64,000 bases of DNA from Pectobacterium carotovorum (GTDB lineage Bacteria > Pseudomonadota > Gammaproteobacteria > Enterobacterales > Enterobacteriaceae): NCBI RefSeq assembly GCF_900129615.1, contig NZ_FQWI01000003.1, positions 496,001-560,000 on the forward strand, read 5' to 3'. Of the stretch, positions 52,278 to 63,075 are shown one piece after another (position 1 is the stretch's first letter; every line of letters starts with the position of its first letter). Position numbers and translations under genes: made by a program. The notes under the pieces are model-generated. The model was not told the DNA's origin. It saw only the letters and a program-made list of their open reading frames with translations, and ran no database searches.

Positions 52278-54043
52278 TGAATTTGCCAGTCAGAGAATTT
52301 GATGCAGTTGTTGTGGGTGCGGGTGGCGCAGGTATGCGCGCCGCGCTGCAAATTTCCCAAATGGGCCTGTCCTGTGCCCTGTTATCGAAAGTGTTCCCAA
52401 CCCGTTCCCATACCGTGTCTGCGCAGGGCGGTATTACCGTTGCGCTGGGCAACACCCATGAGGACAACTGGGAATGGCACATGTACGACACCGTAAAAGG
52501 GTCGGATTACATTGGCGATCAAGACGCCATTGAATATATGTGTAAAACCGGCCCGGAAGCGATTCTGGAACTGGAACACATGGGATTACCGTTCTCCCGT
52601 CTGGATGATGGCAGCATTTATCAGCGTCCGTTCGGTGGTCAATCCAAGAACTTTGGCGGCGAGCAGGCTGCGCGTACTGCGGCGGCGGCCGACCGTACTG
52701 GGCATGCATTGCTGCATACGCTGTATCAGCAGAACCTGAAAAATCACACCACTATCTTCTCCGAATGGTACGCCCTCGATCTGGTTAAGAATCAGGATGG
52801 CGCGGTTGTCGGCTGTACGGCGATCTGTATCGAAACCGGTGAAGTGGTCTATTTCAAAGCGAAAGCGACCGTGCTGGCAACTGGCGGCGCAGGCCGTATC
52901 TACCAGTCCACCACCAACGCACACATTAATACGGGTGACGGCGTGGGCATGGCGCTGCGTGCTGGCGTTCCGTTGCAGGACATGGAAATGTGGCAGTTCC
53001 ACCCGACCGGTATTGCTGGTGCTGGGGTGCTGGTGACAGAAGGCTGCCGTGGTGAAGGCGGTTACCTGCTGAACAAGCACGGTGAGCGTTTCATGGAGCG
53101 CTATGCGCCGAACGCGAAAGATCTGGCCGGGCGTGATGTAGTTGCCCGTTCCATTATGATCGAAATTCGTGAAGGCCGCGGCTGTGAAGGCCCGTGGGGA
53201 CCACACGCCAAGCTGAAGCTGGACCATCTGGGTAAAGATGTTCTGGAATCCCGTCTGCCGGGCATTCTGGAGCTGTCCCGCACGTTTGCTCACGTTGACC
53301 CAGTGAAAGAGCCTATTCCGGTTATCCCAACCTGCCACTACATGATGGGCGGTATTCCGACCAAAGTGAGCGGTCAGGCGTTGACGGTGAATGAGAAAGG
53401 CGAAGATGTGGTGATCCCTGGGCTGTTTGCCGTGGGCGAAATAGCCTGCGTCTCGGTTCATGGTGCCAACCGTCTGGGCGGTAACTCGTTGCTCGACTTG
53501 GTGGTATTCGGTCGCTCAGCGGGTATTCACCTGCAAGAGTCGTTGAACGAGCAGGGCGAAAGCCGTGATGCCAGCGAATCCGATATTGAAGCCTCGCTCG
53601 ACCGTCTGAACCGCTGGAACACTACCCGTTCAGGGGAAGATCCGGTTGAAATCCGCAAGGCGCTGCAATCCTGTATGCAGAACAACTTCTCGGTCTTCCG
53701 TGAAGGCGATGCGATGGCGAAAGGGCTGGAAGAGCTGAAAGTGATCCGTGAACGCCTGAAAAATGCGCGTTTGGATGACACATCAAGTGAGTTCAACACC
53801 CAGCGTATCGAGTGTCTGGAACTGGATAACCTGATGGAAACCGCGTATGCAACGGCGGTATCGGCCAACTTCCGTACCGAAAGCCGTGGCGCACACAGCC
53901 GCTTCGACTACCCAGAGCGCGACGATGAAAATTGGCTGTGCCATTCGTTGTATCTGCCGCAAACCGACAGCATGACGCGCCGTGAGGTGAACATGCAGCC
54001 TAAACTGCGTCCGGCGTTCCCGCCGAAAGTACGTACTTATTAA
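52277..54043 (+). CDS. sdhA: Succinate dehydrogenase flavoprotein SdhA
   Basis: Catalytic subunit of complex II with covalent FAD, oxidising succinate to fumarate. 588 residues, the E. coli length, from the ATG at 52277 ([20 protein letters not shown]). FAD-attachment His lies in [15 protein letters not shown]; active-site motifs include [33 protein letters not shown] and HYMMGGIPT. The frame opens four codons earlier but the TGATG overlap with sdhD fixes the start. Confidence 0.98.
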   Translation: MNLPVREFDAVVVGAGGAGMRAALQISQMGLSCALLSKVFPTRSHTVSAQGGITVALGNTHEDNWEWHMYDTVKGSDYIGDQDAIEYMCKTGPEAILELEHMGLPFSRLDDGSIYQRPFGGQSKNFGGEQAARTAAAADRTGHALLHTLYQQNLKNHTTIFSEWYALDLVKNQDGAVVGCTAICIETGEVVYFKAKATVLATGGAGRIYQSTTNAHINTGDGVGMALRAGVPLQDMEMWQFHPTGIAGAGVLVTEGCRGEGGYLLNKHGERFMERYAPNAKDLAGRDVVARSIMIEIREGRGCEGPWGPHAKLKLDHLGKDVLESRLPGILELSRTFAHVDPVKEPIPVIPTCHYMMGGIPTKVSGQALTVNEKGEDVVIPGLFAVGEIACVSVHGANRLGGNSLLDLVVFGRSAGIHLQESLNEQGESRDASESDIEASLDRLNRWNTTRSGEDPVEIRKALQSCMQNNFSVFREGDAMAKGLEELKVIRERLKNARLDDTSSEFNTQRIECLELDNLMETAYATAVSANFRTESRGAHSRFDYPERDDENWLCHSLYLPQTDSMTRREVNMQPKLRPAFPPKVRTY

Positions 54044-54059
54044 TTGCGGAGATCAAACG

Positions 54060-54776
54060 ATGAAACTCGAATTTTCTATTTATCGTTACAACCCGGATGT
54101 TGACGATGCTCCGCGGATGCAGGATTACCAACTGGAGGCGGAAGAAGGCCGCGACATGATGCTGCTGGATGCGCTGATGCTGCTGAAAGAGCAGGATCCG
54201 ACGCTGTCATTCCGTCGTTCCTGCCGTGAAGGCGTCTGCGGTTCCGATGGCGTCAACATGAACGGCAAAAATGGGCTGGCCTGTATTACGCCTGTTTCTG
54301 CGTTACGTCGCGGAAACAGCAAAATTGTTATCCGTCCTTTACCTGGATTACCGGTTGTGCGTGATTTGGTAGTGGACATGGGACAGTTCTATGCTCAATA
54401 TGAGAAAATAAAGCCTTACCTGTTGAATAATGGGAAAAATCCGCCGGCGCGTGAGCATCTGCAATCGCCTGAACAACGTGCCAAGTTGGATGGGTTGTAT
54501 GAATGCATCATGTGTGCCTGCTGTTCAACGTCTTGCCCGTCGTTCTGGTGGAACCCGGACAAGTTTGTCGGACCTGCGGGGCTGCTGGCAGCGTACCGCT
54601 TCCTGATTGACAGTCGTGATACGGAAACCACGCCACGACTGGACGATTTGGACGATGCATTCAGCGTTTTCCGCTGCCACGGCATCATGAACTGCGTCAA
54701 CGTGTGTCCGAAAGGGCTGAACCCGACCAAGGCTATTGGTCATATTAAATCGATGCTGTTGCACCGTAGCGCGTAA
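54060..54776 (+). CDS. sdhB: Succinate dehydrogenase iron-sulfur subunit SdhB
   Basis: Carries [2Fe-2S], [4Fe-4S] and [3Fe-4S] clusters from SdhA to quinone. 238 residues. 2Fe ligands in SCREGVCGSDGVNMNGKNGLAC, 4Fe in CIMCACCSTSCP, 3Fe in CHGIMNCVNVCPKGLNP. 16 bp after sdhA. Confidence 0.98.
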   Translation: MKLEFSIYRYNPDVDDAPRMQDYQLEAEEGRDMMLLDALMLLKEQDPTLSFRRSCREGVCGSDGVNMNGKNGLACITPVSALRRGNSKIVIRPLPGLPVVRDLVVDMGQFYAQYEKIKPYLLNNGKNPPAREHLQSPEQRAKLDGLYECIMCACCSTSCPSFWWNPDKFVGPAGLLAAYRFLIDSRDTETTPRLDDLDDAFSVFRCHGIMNCVNVCPKGLNPTKAIGHIKSMLLHRSA

Positions 54777-54832
54777 TGACTCGTCAGTACGTAACGTGTT
54801 ATTGCATAAAGATTAAGTAGTAAAACATGTAT

Positions 54833-54942
54833 CTCCCTCTGAAGTTGCTATTCTTCAGAGGGAGCGCAGGAAACCTTTAAAAACCGGCTTACGCGCCCGA
54901 ACCGGTTTTTAAAGGTTCCTTAGGGGGGATGGATACCCTAAG
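54833..54942. repeat. Three tandem stem-loops between sdhB and sucA
   Basis: Hairpin 1 (54833-54864): CTCCCTCTGAAG/CTTCAGAGGGAG, eight-base loop. Hairpin 2 (54869-54919): ACCTTTAAAAACCGG/CCGGTTTTTAAAGGT plus outer GGAA/TTCC with a one-base bulge, 14-base loop. Hairpin 3 (54919-54942): CTTAGGG/CCCTAAG, ten-base loop. None has a T-run, so they are unlikely to be simple terminators; they could protect the sdhCDAB 3' end or tune read-through into suc. Confidence 0.75.
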
Positions 54943-55051
54943 TGCGTACCGAAGTACGACAAGTGAACCGTTTTTACGGCGAACAATATACGGACACTAA
55001 TTACATGTTAACCACGGCGAAAACTGAAGCTTATTAGCTTAAGGGATCATA

Positions 55052-57859
55052 ATGCAGAACGGCGCGATGAAGGCCTGGCTGGATTCCTCCTATTTGGCGG
55101 GTGCGAATCAGTCCTACATAGAGCAACTCTATGAAGATTTTTTAACCGATCCTGACTCGATCGAACATAGCTGGCGCTCGATCTTCCAGCAATTGCCTAC
55201 GAGTGGGGTCAAACCGGATCAACTCCATTCCAAAACGCGTGAATATTTCCGCCGTCTGGCGAAAGACTCTTCGCGCTTTACCTCGTCAGTCACCGATCCC
55301 GATATTGATGCTAAGCAGGTCAAGGTATTGCAGCTGATCAATGCGTTCCGCTTCCGTGGACATCAGCAAGCTAACCTGGACCCGATCTTCCTGCGCCCGC
55401 AGGAACCTGTTGCAGAATTGGATCTGGATTACCACAACCTGACGCAGGATGATCTGCAGGAATCCTTCAATGTGGGGTCTTTTGCCATCGGCAAAGACAC
55501 CATGAAACTGGAAGATCTGTATGACGCGCTGAAACGCACCTATTGCGGTTCTATCGGTGCGGAATATATGCACATGACCAGTACGGAAGAGAAACGTTGG
55601 ATCCAGCAGCGTATCGAATCGGTAATGGGGCAGCCGTCATTTTCTCTTGAAGAAAAACGCCGTTTCCTGAAAGAGTTAACCGCAGCCGAAGGGCTGGAGC
55701 GTTATCTGGGTGCCAAATATCCTGGTGCCAAGCGTTTCTCGCTGGAAGGCGGTGATGCGCTGGTTCCGATGCTGAAAGAGCTGATTCGCCATGCGGGTGC
55801 AAACGATACTCGCGAAGTGGTATTGGGGATGGCACACCGTGGTCGCCTCAACGTGCTGATCAACGTATTGGGCAAAAAATCTCAGGATCTGTTCGACGAA
55901 TTTGCTGGCAAGCATAAAGAACACCTCGGTACCGGTGATGTGAAATATCACCAGGGCTTCTCGTCTGAATTCGAGACGGCTGGCGGTCTGGTGCATTTGG
56001 CGCTGGCGTTCAACCCATCGCATCTGGAGATCGTCAGTCCGGTAGTGACGGGCTCGGTACGTGCGCGTCTCGATCGTCTGAATAGCCAAAGCGGCCCGCG
56101 TGTTTTACCTATCACCATTCACGGCGATGCGGCAATTAGCGGTCAGGGCGTGGTGCAGGAGCTGTTGAACATGTCGACGGTGCGTGGCTACGAAGTTGGC
56201 GGCACACTGCGTATTGTGATCAACAACCGTATCGGCTTCACCACTTCTAACCCGTTGGATATTCGTTCAACCGAATACTGTACCGATATCGGCAAGATGG
56301 TGCAGGCACCGATTTTCCACGTTAACGCAGACGACCCGGAAGCGGTGGCGTTTGTTACGCGTCTGGCGCTGGATTTCCGTAATGAGTTTAAGCGCGATGT
56401 GTTCATCGATCTGATTTGTTATCGCCGTCATGGTCATAACGAAGCTGACGAGCCAAGTGCAACGCAGCCGATGATGTACCAGAAGATCAAGAAGCACCCG
56501 ACGCCGCGTAAGGTATACGCCGATCGTCTGGAGCAGGAAAAATCCATCACGCTGGAAGATGCCACCGAGATGGTCAATCTGTACCGCGATGCGCTGGATG
56601 CAGGTGAATGCGTGGTGGAAGAATGGCGTCAGATGGATATGCAGTCCTTTACCTGGACGCCGTATCTGAACCATGAGTGGGATGAACCTTACCCGCACGC
56701 CACAGAAATGAAACGTTTGCAGGAACTGGCGAAGCGTATCAGTGAAGTGCCGGAAGGGATTGATATCCATCCTCGCGTTGCCAAGGTTTATACCGACCGT
56801 GCAGAAATGGCGGCGGGCAACAAACCGTTCGACTGGGGTGGCGCTGAAACGCTGGCTTATGCCACATTGGTCGATGAAGGCATTCCGATTCGCTTGTCTG
56901 GTGAAGACAGTGGTCGTGGCACGTTCTTCCATCGCCACGCTGTCGTACATAACCAGAAAAATGGTTCCAGCTACACGCCGTTGAACCACGTACACAACGG
57001 GCAGGGCGAGTTCAACGTTTGGGACTCCGTGCTATCCGAAGAAGCGATTCTGGCGTTTGAATACGGCTATGCGACCGCAGAACCGCGCACCCTGACCATC
57101 TGGGAAGCGCAGTTTGGTGACTTTGCCAACGGTGCGCAGGTCGTTATCGACCAGTTCATCAGCTCCGGTGAGCAGAAGTGGGGCCGTATGTGTGGTCTGG
57201 TCATGCTGCTGCCGCACGGTTACGAAGGTCAAGGTCCAGAGCACTCGTCTGCCAGACTGGAACGTTATCTGCAGTTGTGCGCTGAGCAAAATATGCAGGT
57301 TTGTATTCCGTCAACGCCAGCACAGGTGTATCACATGCTTCGCCGTCAGGCGCTGCGCGGTATGCGCCGTCCGCTGGTGGTCATGTCACCGAAATCTCTG
57401 TTGCGCCATCCGCTGGCGATTTCTTCACTGGATGAACTGGCAAATGGTTCCTTCCAGCCAGCGATTGGTGAAGTAGAAGAATTAGATCCGGCAGCCGTGA
57501 AGCGTGTCGTGCTTTGTTCCGGTAAGGTCTACTATGATTTGGTGGAACAGCGCCGCAAGAACGAGCAAAAGAATGTCGCGATCGTCCGTATCGAACAGCT
57601 TTATCCGTTCCCGCATCAGTCCGTTCAAGCTGCGTTGGAACCGTTTGCCCATGTTCACGATTTCGTGTGGTGTCAGGAAGAGCCGCTGAATCAGGGAGCC
57701 TGGTATTGCAGTCAGCACCATTTCCGTGAAGTGATTCCGTTTGGGGCTTCTTTACGTTACGCAGGACGCCCGGCGTCTGCATCACCCGCCGTTGGCTATA
57801 TGTCCGTACACCAGAAACAACAGCAAGATCTGGTTGATGACGCGCTGAACGTTGATTAA
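55052..57859 (+). CDS. sucA: 2-oxoglutarate dehydrogenase E1 component SucA
   Basis: Thiamine-diphosphate decarboxylase subunit of the 2-oxoglutarate dehydrogenase complex. 935 residues (E. coli 933). ThDP-related motifs: GMAHRGRLNVLINVLGKK, IHGDAAISGQGVVQE and the GD-N30-N type region near NNRIGFTTSNP; the pyrimidine-domain motif is EFGYATAEP-like (EYGYATAEPRTLTIWEAQFGDFANGAQ). N-terminus MQNGAMKAWLDSSYLAGANQS matches E. coli. 16 bp before sucB. Confidence 0.98.
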   Translation: MQNGAMKAWLDSSYLAGANQSYIEQLYEDFLTDPDSIEHSWRSIFQQLPTSGVKPDQLHSKTREYFRRLAKDSSRFTSSVTDPDIDAKQVKVLQLINAFRFRGHQQANLDPIFLRPQEPVAELDLDYHNLTQDDLQESFNVGSFAIGKDTMKLEDLYDALKRTYCGSIGAEYMHMTSTEEKRWIQQRIESVMGQPSFSLEEKRRFLKELTAAEGLERYLGAKYPGAKRFSLEGGDALVPMLKELIRHAGANDTREVVLGMAHRGRLNVLINVLGKKSQDLFDEFAGKHKEHLGTGDVKYHQGFSSEFETAGGLVHLALAFNPSHLEIVSPVVTGSVRARLDRLNSQSGPRVLPITIHGDAAISGQGVVQELLNMSTVRGYEVGGTLRIVINNRIGFTTSNPLDIRSTEYCTDIGKMVQAPIFHVNADDPEAVAFVTRLALDFRNEFKRDVFIDLICYRRHGHNEADEPSATQPMMYQKIKKHPTPRKVYADRLEQEKSITLEDATEMVNLYRDALDAGECVVEEWRQMDMQSFTWTPYLNHEWDEPYPHATEMKRLQELAKRISEVPEGIDIHPRVAKVYTDRAEMAAGNKPFDWGGAETLAYATLVDEGIPIRLSGEDSGRGTFFHRHAVVHNQKNGSSYTPLNHVHNGQGEFNVWDSVLSEEAILAFEYGYATAEPRTLTIWEAQFGDFANGAQVVIDQFISSGEQKWGRMCGLVMLLPHGYEGQGPEHSSARLERYLQLCAEQNMQVCIPSTPAQVYHMLRRQALRGMRRPLVVMSPKSLLRHPLAISSLDELANGSFQPAIGEVEELDPAAVKRVVLCSGKVYYDLVEQRRKNEQKNVAIVRIEQLYPFPHQSVQAALEPFAHVHDFVWCQEEPLNQGAWYCSQHHFREVIPFGASLRYAGRPASASPAVGYMSVHQKQQQDLVDDALNVD

Positions 57860-57874
57860 ATAAAAGGATAGATA

Positions 57875-59101
57875 ATGAGTAGCGTAGATATTCATGTACC
57901 CGACCTGCCTGAATCCGTCGCTGACGCCACCGTTGCTACCTGGCATAAAAAACCAGGCGATAGCGTTCAGCGTGATGAAGTGCTGGTTGAAATTGAAACT
58001 GACAAAGTTGTGCTGGAAGTGCCTGCCTCTGAAGCGGGCATTCTGGATGCCGTGCTGGAAGAAGAAGGCGCGACCGTAACGTCTCGCCAGCTACTGGGCC
58101 GTATTCGCCGTGGCGATAGCTCCGGTAAAGAAACCAGCGAGAAGTCACAGAGTAAAGAATCAACACCAGCACAGCGCCATACGGCTGGGCTGGAAGAAGA
58201 GAACAGCGACGCGCTCAGCCCGGCAATCCGCCGTCTGATTGCAGAGCACGATCTCGATGCAGCTGCGATCAAAGGCAGCGGCGTAGGCGGTCGAATTACC
58301 CGTGAAGACGTGGATAAGCATTTGGCTGCCCAGAAGAAAGAGCCTGCTAAAGCGGCTAAGTCCGAGGCACCAGCGGCTTCTCCGGCACCCGCTCTGGGCG
58401 CGCGCAGCGAAAAACGCGTACCGATGACGCGTCTGCGCAAGCGCGTTGCAGAACGTCTGCTGGAAGCGAAAAACAGCACAGCAATGTTGACGACGTTCAA
58501 CGAAATCAACATGCAGCCAATCATGGATCTGCGCAAGCAGTACGGCGACGCATTTGAGAAGCGTCACGGTGTGCGTCTGGGCTTCATGTCCTTCTACATC
58601 AAAGCTGTGGTCGAAGCGCTGAAGCGTTATCCAGAAGTGAATGCGTCTATTGATGGCGAAGATGTGGTGTACCACAACTACTTCGATGTCAGCATCGCGG
58701 TATCTACCCCGCGTGGTCTGGTTACGCCAGTGCTGCGTGATGTGGATGCGCTGGGCATGGCCGACATCGAGAAGCGTATCAAAGAGCTGGCTGTGAAAGG
58801 CCGTGACGGCAAACTGACGGTTGAAGAACTGCTGGGCGGTAACTTCACGATTACCAACGGCGGCGTCTTTGGCTCTCTGATGTCTACCCCGATCATCAAC
58901 CCACCGCAGAGTGCGATTCTGGGTATGCACGCCATTAAAGATCGTCCGATGGCGGTTGATGGTCAGGTCGTTATTCTGCCAATGATGTATCTGGCACTGT
59001 CTTACGATCACCGTTTGGTCGACGGCCGTGAGTCCGTTGGCTTCCTGGTGACGGTGAAAGAGATGCTGGAAGATCCGGCGCGTCTGCTGTTAGACGTGTA
59101 G
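57875..59101 (+). CDS. sucB: Dihydrolipoyl succinyltransferase SucB (E2)
   Basis: Core of the 2-oxoglutarate dehydrogenase complex, 408 residues. Lipoyl domain 1-80 with lipoylated Lys in [13 protein letters not shown]; an Ala/Glu/Ser linker; E3/E1-binding domain [32 protein letters not shown]; catalytic domain with the C-terminal motif [17 protein letters not shown]3 (lpd) is not in the window. Confidence 0.98.
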   Translation: MSSVDIHVPDLPESVADATVATWHKKPGDSVQRDEVLVEIETDKVVLEVPASEAGILDAVLEEEGATVTSRQLLGRIRRGDSSGKETSEKSQSKESTPAQRHTAGLEEENSDALSPAIRRLIAEHDLDAAAIKGSGVGGRITREDVDKHLAAQKKEPAKAAKSEAPAASPAPALGARSEKRVPMTRLRKRVAERLLEAKNSTAMLTTFNEINMQPIMDLRKQYGDAFEKRHGVRLGFMSFYIKAVVEALKRYPEVNASIDGEDVVYHNYFDVSIAVSTPRGLVTPVLRDVDALGMADIEKRIKELAVKGRDGKLTVEELLGGNFTITNGGVFGSLMSTPIINPPQSAILGMHAIKDRPMAVDGQVVILPMMYLALSYDHRLVDGRESVGFLVTVKEMLEDPARLLLDV

Positions 59102-59115
59102 TCCGACAGGTAGAC

Positions 59116-59150
59116 TTTCGGGCGGTAACCCTGACGGTTTCCGCCCGAAA
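59116..59150. repeat. 10-bp stem-loop between sucB and sucC
   Basis: TTTCGGGCGG/CCGCCCGAAA with a 15-base interior. No T-run; probably an mRNA-processing or stability element that separates sucAB from sucCD. Confidence 0.65.
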
Positions 59151-59298
59151 TACACAGATTATGTGCTATGCAGGCCGCTTCTTCCCAGCGGCGTTATCCA
59201 AATATATCAGAGAGTTAATGGCGCTTTTCTCTACCGAAAGACTCGGTGATGAAAAACCGTCTGCCGACTTATCTCCAAACCTAAATGGATAGAACATC

Positions 59299-60465
59299 AT
59301 GAATTTACACGAGTATCAGGCAAAACAACTCTTTGCTCGATATGGTTTACCGGCACCGACCGGCTATGCCTGTACCACACCGCGTGAAGCGGAAGAAGCC
59401 GCGTCTAAAATTGGTGCGGGTCCGTGGGTCGTAAAATGTCAGGTTCACGCTGGTGGCCGCGGTAAAGCAGGCGGCGTTAAAGTCGTCAGCAACAAAGAAG
59501 ATATCCGCGCCTTTGCTGAAAACTGGCTGGGTAAAAAACTCGTTACTTATCAAACTGACGCACAGGGTCAGCCGGTTCATCAGATTCTGGTTGAAGCTGC
59601 AACGGATATCGACAAAGAGCTGTACCTGGGCGCGGTTGTTGACCGTGGCACGCGTCGCGTGGTGTTCATGGCGTCCACCGAAGGTGGCGTAGAAATTGAA
59701 AAAGTGGCGGAAGAAACGCCGGAGCTGATTCATAAAGCGGCGATCGATCCACTGGTCGGCCCACAGCCTTATCAGGGCCGTGAACTGGCCTTCAAACTGG
59801 GTCTGAGCGGTAAGCAAGTGGCTCAGTTCACCAAAATCTTCATGGGTCTGGCGACGCTGTTCCTTGAGCGCGATCTGGCTCTGGTAGAAATCAACCCGCT
59901 GGTTATCACCAAGCAGGGCGATCTGATCTGTCTGGATGGCAAGCTGGGTGCGGACGGCAATGCCCTGTTCCGTCAGCCTGAGCTGCGTGAAATGCGTGAC
60001 CCAAGTCAGGAAGATTCTCGTGAAGCGCATGCGGCGCAGTGGGAACTGAACTATGTTGCGCTGGACGGTAACATTGGCTGTATGGTCAACGGTGCGGGTC
60101 TGGCGATGGGCACGATGGACATCGTGAAGCTGCACGGCGGTTCTCCTGCTAACTTCCTCGATGTAGGTGGCGGTGCGACGAAAGAGCGTGTTACTGAAGC
60201 GTTCAAAATCATCCTGTCTGACGACAAGGTAAAAGCCGTCTTTGTTAACATCTTTGGTGGCATTGTACGTTGTGATTTGATCGCTGACGGTATTATCGGT
60301 GCGGTAGCCGAAGTGGGCGTTAACGTACCGGTTGTTGTACGTCTTGAAGGAAACAATGCGGAACTGGGTGCCAAGAAACTGGCGGATAGCGGCCTGAATA
60401 TTATTGCCGCGACCAGCCTGACGGGTGCAGCTCAGCAGGTTGTTGCAGCAGTGGGGGATAAATAA
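59299..60465 (+). CDS. sucC: Succinyl-CoA synthetase beta subunit SucC
   Basis: Beta subunit of the ADP/GDP-forming succinyl-CoA synthetase, 388 residues. N-terminal ATP-grasp domain ([37 protein letters not shown]) and C-terminal ligase domain ([32 protein letters not shown]). Overlaps sucD by one base (TAATG). Confidence 0.98.
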   Translation: MNLHEYQAKQLFARYGLPAPTGYACTTPREAEEAASKIGAGPWVVKCQVHAGGRGKAGGVKVVSNKEDIRAFAENWLGKKLVTYQTDAQGQPVHQILVEAATDIDKELYLGAVVDRGTRRVVFMASTEGGVEIEKVAEETPELIHKAAIDPLVGPQPYQGRELAFKLGLSGKQVAQFTKIFMGLATLFLERDLALVEINPLVITKQGDLICLDGKLGADGNALFRQPELREMRDPSQEDSREAHAAQWELNYVALDGNIGCMVNGAGLAMGTMDIVKLHGGSPANFLDVGGGATKERVTEAFKIILSDDKVKAVFVNIFGGIVRCDLIADGIIGAVAEVGVNVPVVVRLEGNNAELGAKKLADSGLNIIAATSLTGAAQQVVAAVGDK

Positions 60466-61337
60466 TGTCCATTCTGATTAATAAAAATACCAAAGTTATC
60501 TGTCAGGGTTTTACCGGTAGTCAGGGGACATTCCACTCTGAGCAAGCACTTGCTTACGGTACGCAAATGGTCGGTGGTGTGACGCCGGGTAAAGGCGGCA
60601 CGGAACATCTGGGTCTGCCCGTATTTAATACGGTGCGTGAAGCGGTAGAAGCGACGGGCGCAACGGCATCGGTTATCTACGTTCCCGCTCCGTTCTGTAA
60701 AGACTCCATTCTGGAAGCGATTGACGCAGGTATCGAGCTGATTATCTGTATCACCGAAGGTATCCCGACGCTGGATATGCTGACGGTGAAAGTGAAACTC
60801 GATCAGAGCGGCGTGCGGATGATCGGCCCGAACTGCCCAGGTGTGATCACGCCGGGCGAATGTAAGATCGGTATTATGCCGGGCCATATTCACCTGCCGG
60901 GTAAAGTCGGTATCGTTTCTCGCTCTGGTACGCTGACGTATGAAGCGGTGAAGCAAACGACCGATGCCGGTTTGGGTCAGTCAAGCTGTGTGGGGATCGG
61001 TGGTGACCCGATCCCAGGCTCTAACTTCATCGATATTCTGAAGCTGTTTGAACAAGATCCACAGACGGAAGCCATCGTGATGATCGGTGAAATCGGTGGT
61101 ACGGCAGAAGAAGAAGCGGCGGCGTACATTAAAGAGCACGTGACTAAACCGGTTGTCGGTTACATCGCGGGTGTGACGGCACCGAAAGGTAAGCGCATGG
61201 GCCACGCTGGCGCCATCATCGCGGGTGGTAAAGGTACCGCTGACGATAAATTCGCAGCGTTAGAAGCGGCGGGTGTTAAAACCGTTCGCAGCCTGGCGGA
61301 TATCGGCGATGCAGTAAAAGCGATATTATCGCGTTAA
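60465..61337 (+). CDS. sucD: Succinyl-CoA synthetase alpha subunit SucD
   Basis: Alpha subunit carrying the phosphohistidine intermediate, 290 residues. CoA-binding Rossmann domain ([29 protein letters not shown]) and ligase domain with the active-site His in [25 protein letters not shown]. Last gene of sdhCDAB-sucABCD. Confidence 0.98.
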   Translation: MSILINKNTKVICQGFTGSQGTFHSEQALAYGTQMVGGVTPGKGGTEHLGLPVFNTVREAVEATGATASVIYVPAPFCKDSILEAIDAGIELIICITEGIPTLDMLTVKVKLDQSGVRMIGPNCPGVITPGECKIGIMPGHIHLPGKVGIVSRSGTLTYEAVKQTTDAGLGQSSCVGIGGDPIPGSNFIDILKLFEQDPQTEAIVMIGEIGGTAEEEAAAYIKEHVTKPVVGYIAGVTAPKGKRMGHAGAIIAGGKGTADDKFAALEAAGVKTVRSLADIGDAVKAILSR

Positions 61338-61360
61338 TCGATGAGTCGATTAAATATACC

Positions 61361-61386
61361 AGCCACCTTCGGGTGGCTTTTTTTAT
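61361..61386 (+). terminator. Intrinsic terminator of the sdh-suc operon
   Basis: AGCCACC, loop TTCG, GGTGGCT, then seven T. In E. coli the sucD 3' UTR is processed into the sRNA SdhX; the stretch 61338-61386 occupies the same position, but homology was not tested. Confidence 0.93.
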
Positions 61387-61564
61387 TCCAATTTGGCTGT
61401 CTGGGATAATTGGCATAATTGAATTACGCATGACTTCTACGGGGTTTTATTGGATAATTCGCGCGCCTGTAAAGGGCTGTTAGCGATAAACAGAAGTGAT
61501 GATTATCTCATTTGTTATGTGTAAGCAGGGAATGATTAATTAATTTGCCTTAAGGGGATGTTGT

Positions 61565-62734
61565 GTGAAAGGAAATATAAAAGCGCTAGTTCTGGCACTA
61601 TCTGCGTTTACCTGTGCAGTCAGCGCACAGTCTATTAATATTGAAGTGCTAAGTGCGACTGTCAAAGATAAAAAAATTGATGATGCAACGGTTATTTTAC
61701 AGAAGAACGGTGCGCAGTCAGTGACTGCACGTTCTGATGTCGCGGGCCGTGCGGCGCTTAACGCGCCATTCGACGTCGATCAAGACAGTCTGCTGATCAT
61801 TAAAAAAGCAGGGTATTCCGATCTGGTAGTGAAATGCCCGTGTGATGGTATGACCTATGCGATTAGTCCAGTAATGAAAAGCCTGGACGGGATGCGAATT
61901 GTATTAACCTGGGGTGAAAAACCTGACGATTTAGATTCCCATCTTATTTATCCGGGTAATCATATTTATTTCAGCCACAAAAATGGACGCGATGCTAATC
62001 TTGATGTCGATGATACAGATAGTTTTGGTCCAGAAACGATCACGATTGATAAAAAGCGTTTAGGCGAAAGTTATATTTATGCCGTCCATGATTATTCAAA
62101 TAGTGAGAAGGCGAATTCATTAGCGCTTTCCGCAAGCCGTGCAAAAGTATTTGTCTATGTTGGCAGCTCACAGGTACGTTCATATTCCGTCCCACTGAAT
62201 AAAGCAGGGAATATCTGGACGGTTTTCCGTCTTAACCCTAACGGTGATTTTGAAGATATCAATGCGGTTGGCGAGGCGGATTTCACCAAAGTGAAGGACA
62301 GCGATGTGCTGCCAATGGTGCTTAACCCGGCGCAGACGGCAGCTTCTGTTACTGGGAATACCGCGCTGGCAAAAAGCCTCAATCGTGACGGCGAAGCCGC
62401 CTATGGGCGCGGTGAGCTAGAGCAGGCCACCACACTCTTCCTGGCAGCGATCGATCAGGACAGCGCGTTTGGTCAGGCATATAGCAACCTGGGCCTGACC
62501 TATCAAAAACGCGGCAACATTGCCGAAGCCATTTGGGCCAACCGCAAAGCGATTGCGTTGGCAAATGGTAGCAACGCGGCAACCACGCGTGCCAGCTCGT
62601 ACTACAATATTGCAAAAATCTACGAGAATGCGGGTCAGTTCAGCGATGCACTCCAGCATTACGAGCTTGCAAGAAGCGAGAAAAGTAACACGGTTTACGA
62701 TAACGCCATTGAACGGATGAAAGCGAAGCAGTAA
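61565..62734 (+). CDS. Exported protein with YfaP-like DUF2135 region and TPR-like C-terminus
   Basis: 389 residues from a GTG with AAGGGGA six bases upstream. Signal peptide MKGNIKALVLALSAFTCAVSA, then a carboxypeptidase-regulatory-like beta region (VKDKKIDDATVILQKNG, RSDVAGRAALNAPF). The middle resembles DUF2135/YfaP (RIVLTWGEKPDDLDSHLIYP, YIYAVHDYS). The C-terminal third has two to three TPR-like repeats (AAYGRGELEQATTLFLAAI, AYSNLGLTYQKRGNIAEAI, YYNIAKIYENAGQFSDAL). Likely periplasmic; function unknown. E. coli has mng genes at this site. Confidence 0.85.
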   Translation: MKGNIKALVLALSAFTCAVSAQSINIEVLSATVKDKKIDDATVILQKNGAQSVTARSDVAGRAALNAPFDVDQDSLLIIKKAGYSDLVVKCPCDGMTYAISPVMKSLDGMRIVLTWGEKPDDLDSHLIYPGNHIYFSHKNGRDANLDVDDTDSFGPETITIDKKRLGESYIYAVHDYSNSEKANSLALSASRAKVFVYVGSSQVRSYSVPLNKAGNIWTVFRLNPNGDFEDINAVGEADFTKVKDSDVLPMVLNPAQTAASVTGNTALAKSLNRDGEAAYGRGELEQATTLFLAAIDQDSAFGQAYSNLGLTYQKRGNIAEAIWANRKAIALANGSNAATTRASSYYNIAKIYENAGQFSDALQHYELARSEKSNTVYDNAIERMKAKQ

Positions 62735-62770
62735 ATCGCAGCATCTTGCTACGTGTCACTTAACCTGCAA

Positions 62771-62802
62771 CCACAGCGGAGGCCTTTTGGTCTCCGCTGT
62801 GG
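62771..62802 (+). repeat. 14-bp stem-loop after the DUF2135/TPR gene
   Basis: CCACAGCGGAG and CTCCGCTGTGG extended by GCC/GGT around a TTTT loop. No T-run follows; probably a Rho-assisted or stabilising 3' structure. Confidence 0.65.
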
Positions 62803-63061
62803 CATGGAGCGTTACAAGCTGGCGATTCATAGGGGGGGAAGGGCAGGGGAATTCATGGCGAAAATACAGCGCGGTTGTCAGCAATAAAAAATAGAAATTT
62901 GACATAAAATAGAAGATAAAAACACATGTGAATAATCGATAACGGAAAGTAAAAATTATATTGCCGAATTAATTTTAATTAAACCTAAAAGTCACATTGC
63001 ATTAACAATGAGTGTAATAAGGAAATTAATGCAACGCGACAATCACGAGAAAAGCGTTAAA

Positions 63062-63075
63062 TTGTTTTAGATCAA
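63062..63075. promoter_or_regulatory. FNR-type site upstream of cydA
   Basis: TTGTT-TTAG-ATCAA matches the FNR consensus TTGAT-N4-ATCAA at nine of ten positions. A weaker copy (TTGCG-CGAG-GTCAA) lies 52 bp downstream. FNR represses cydAB under strict anaerobiosis in E. coli. Confidence 0.6.
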
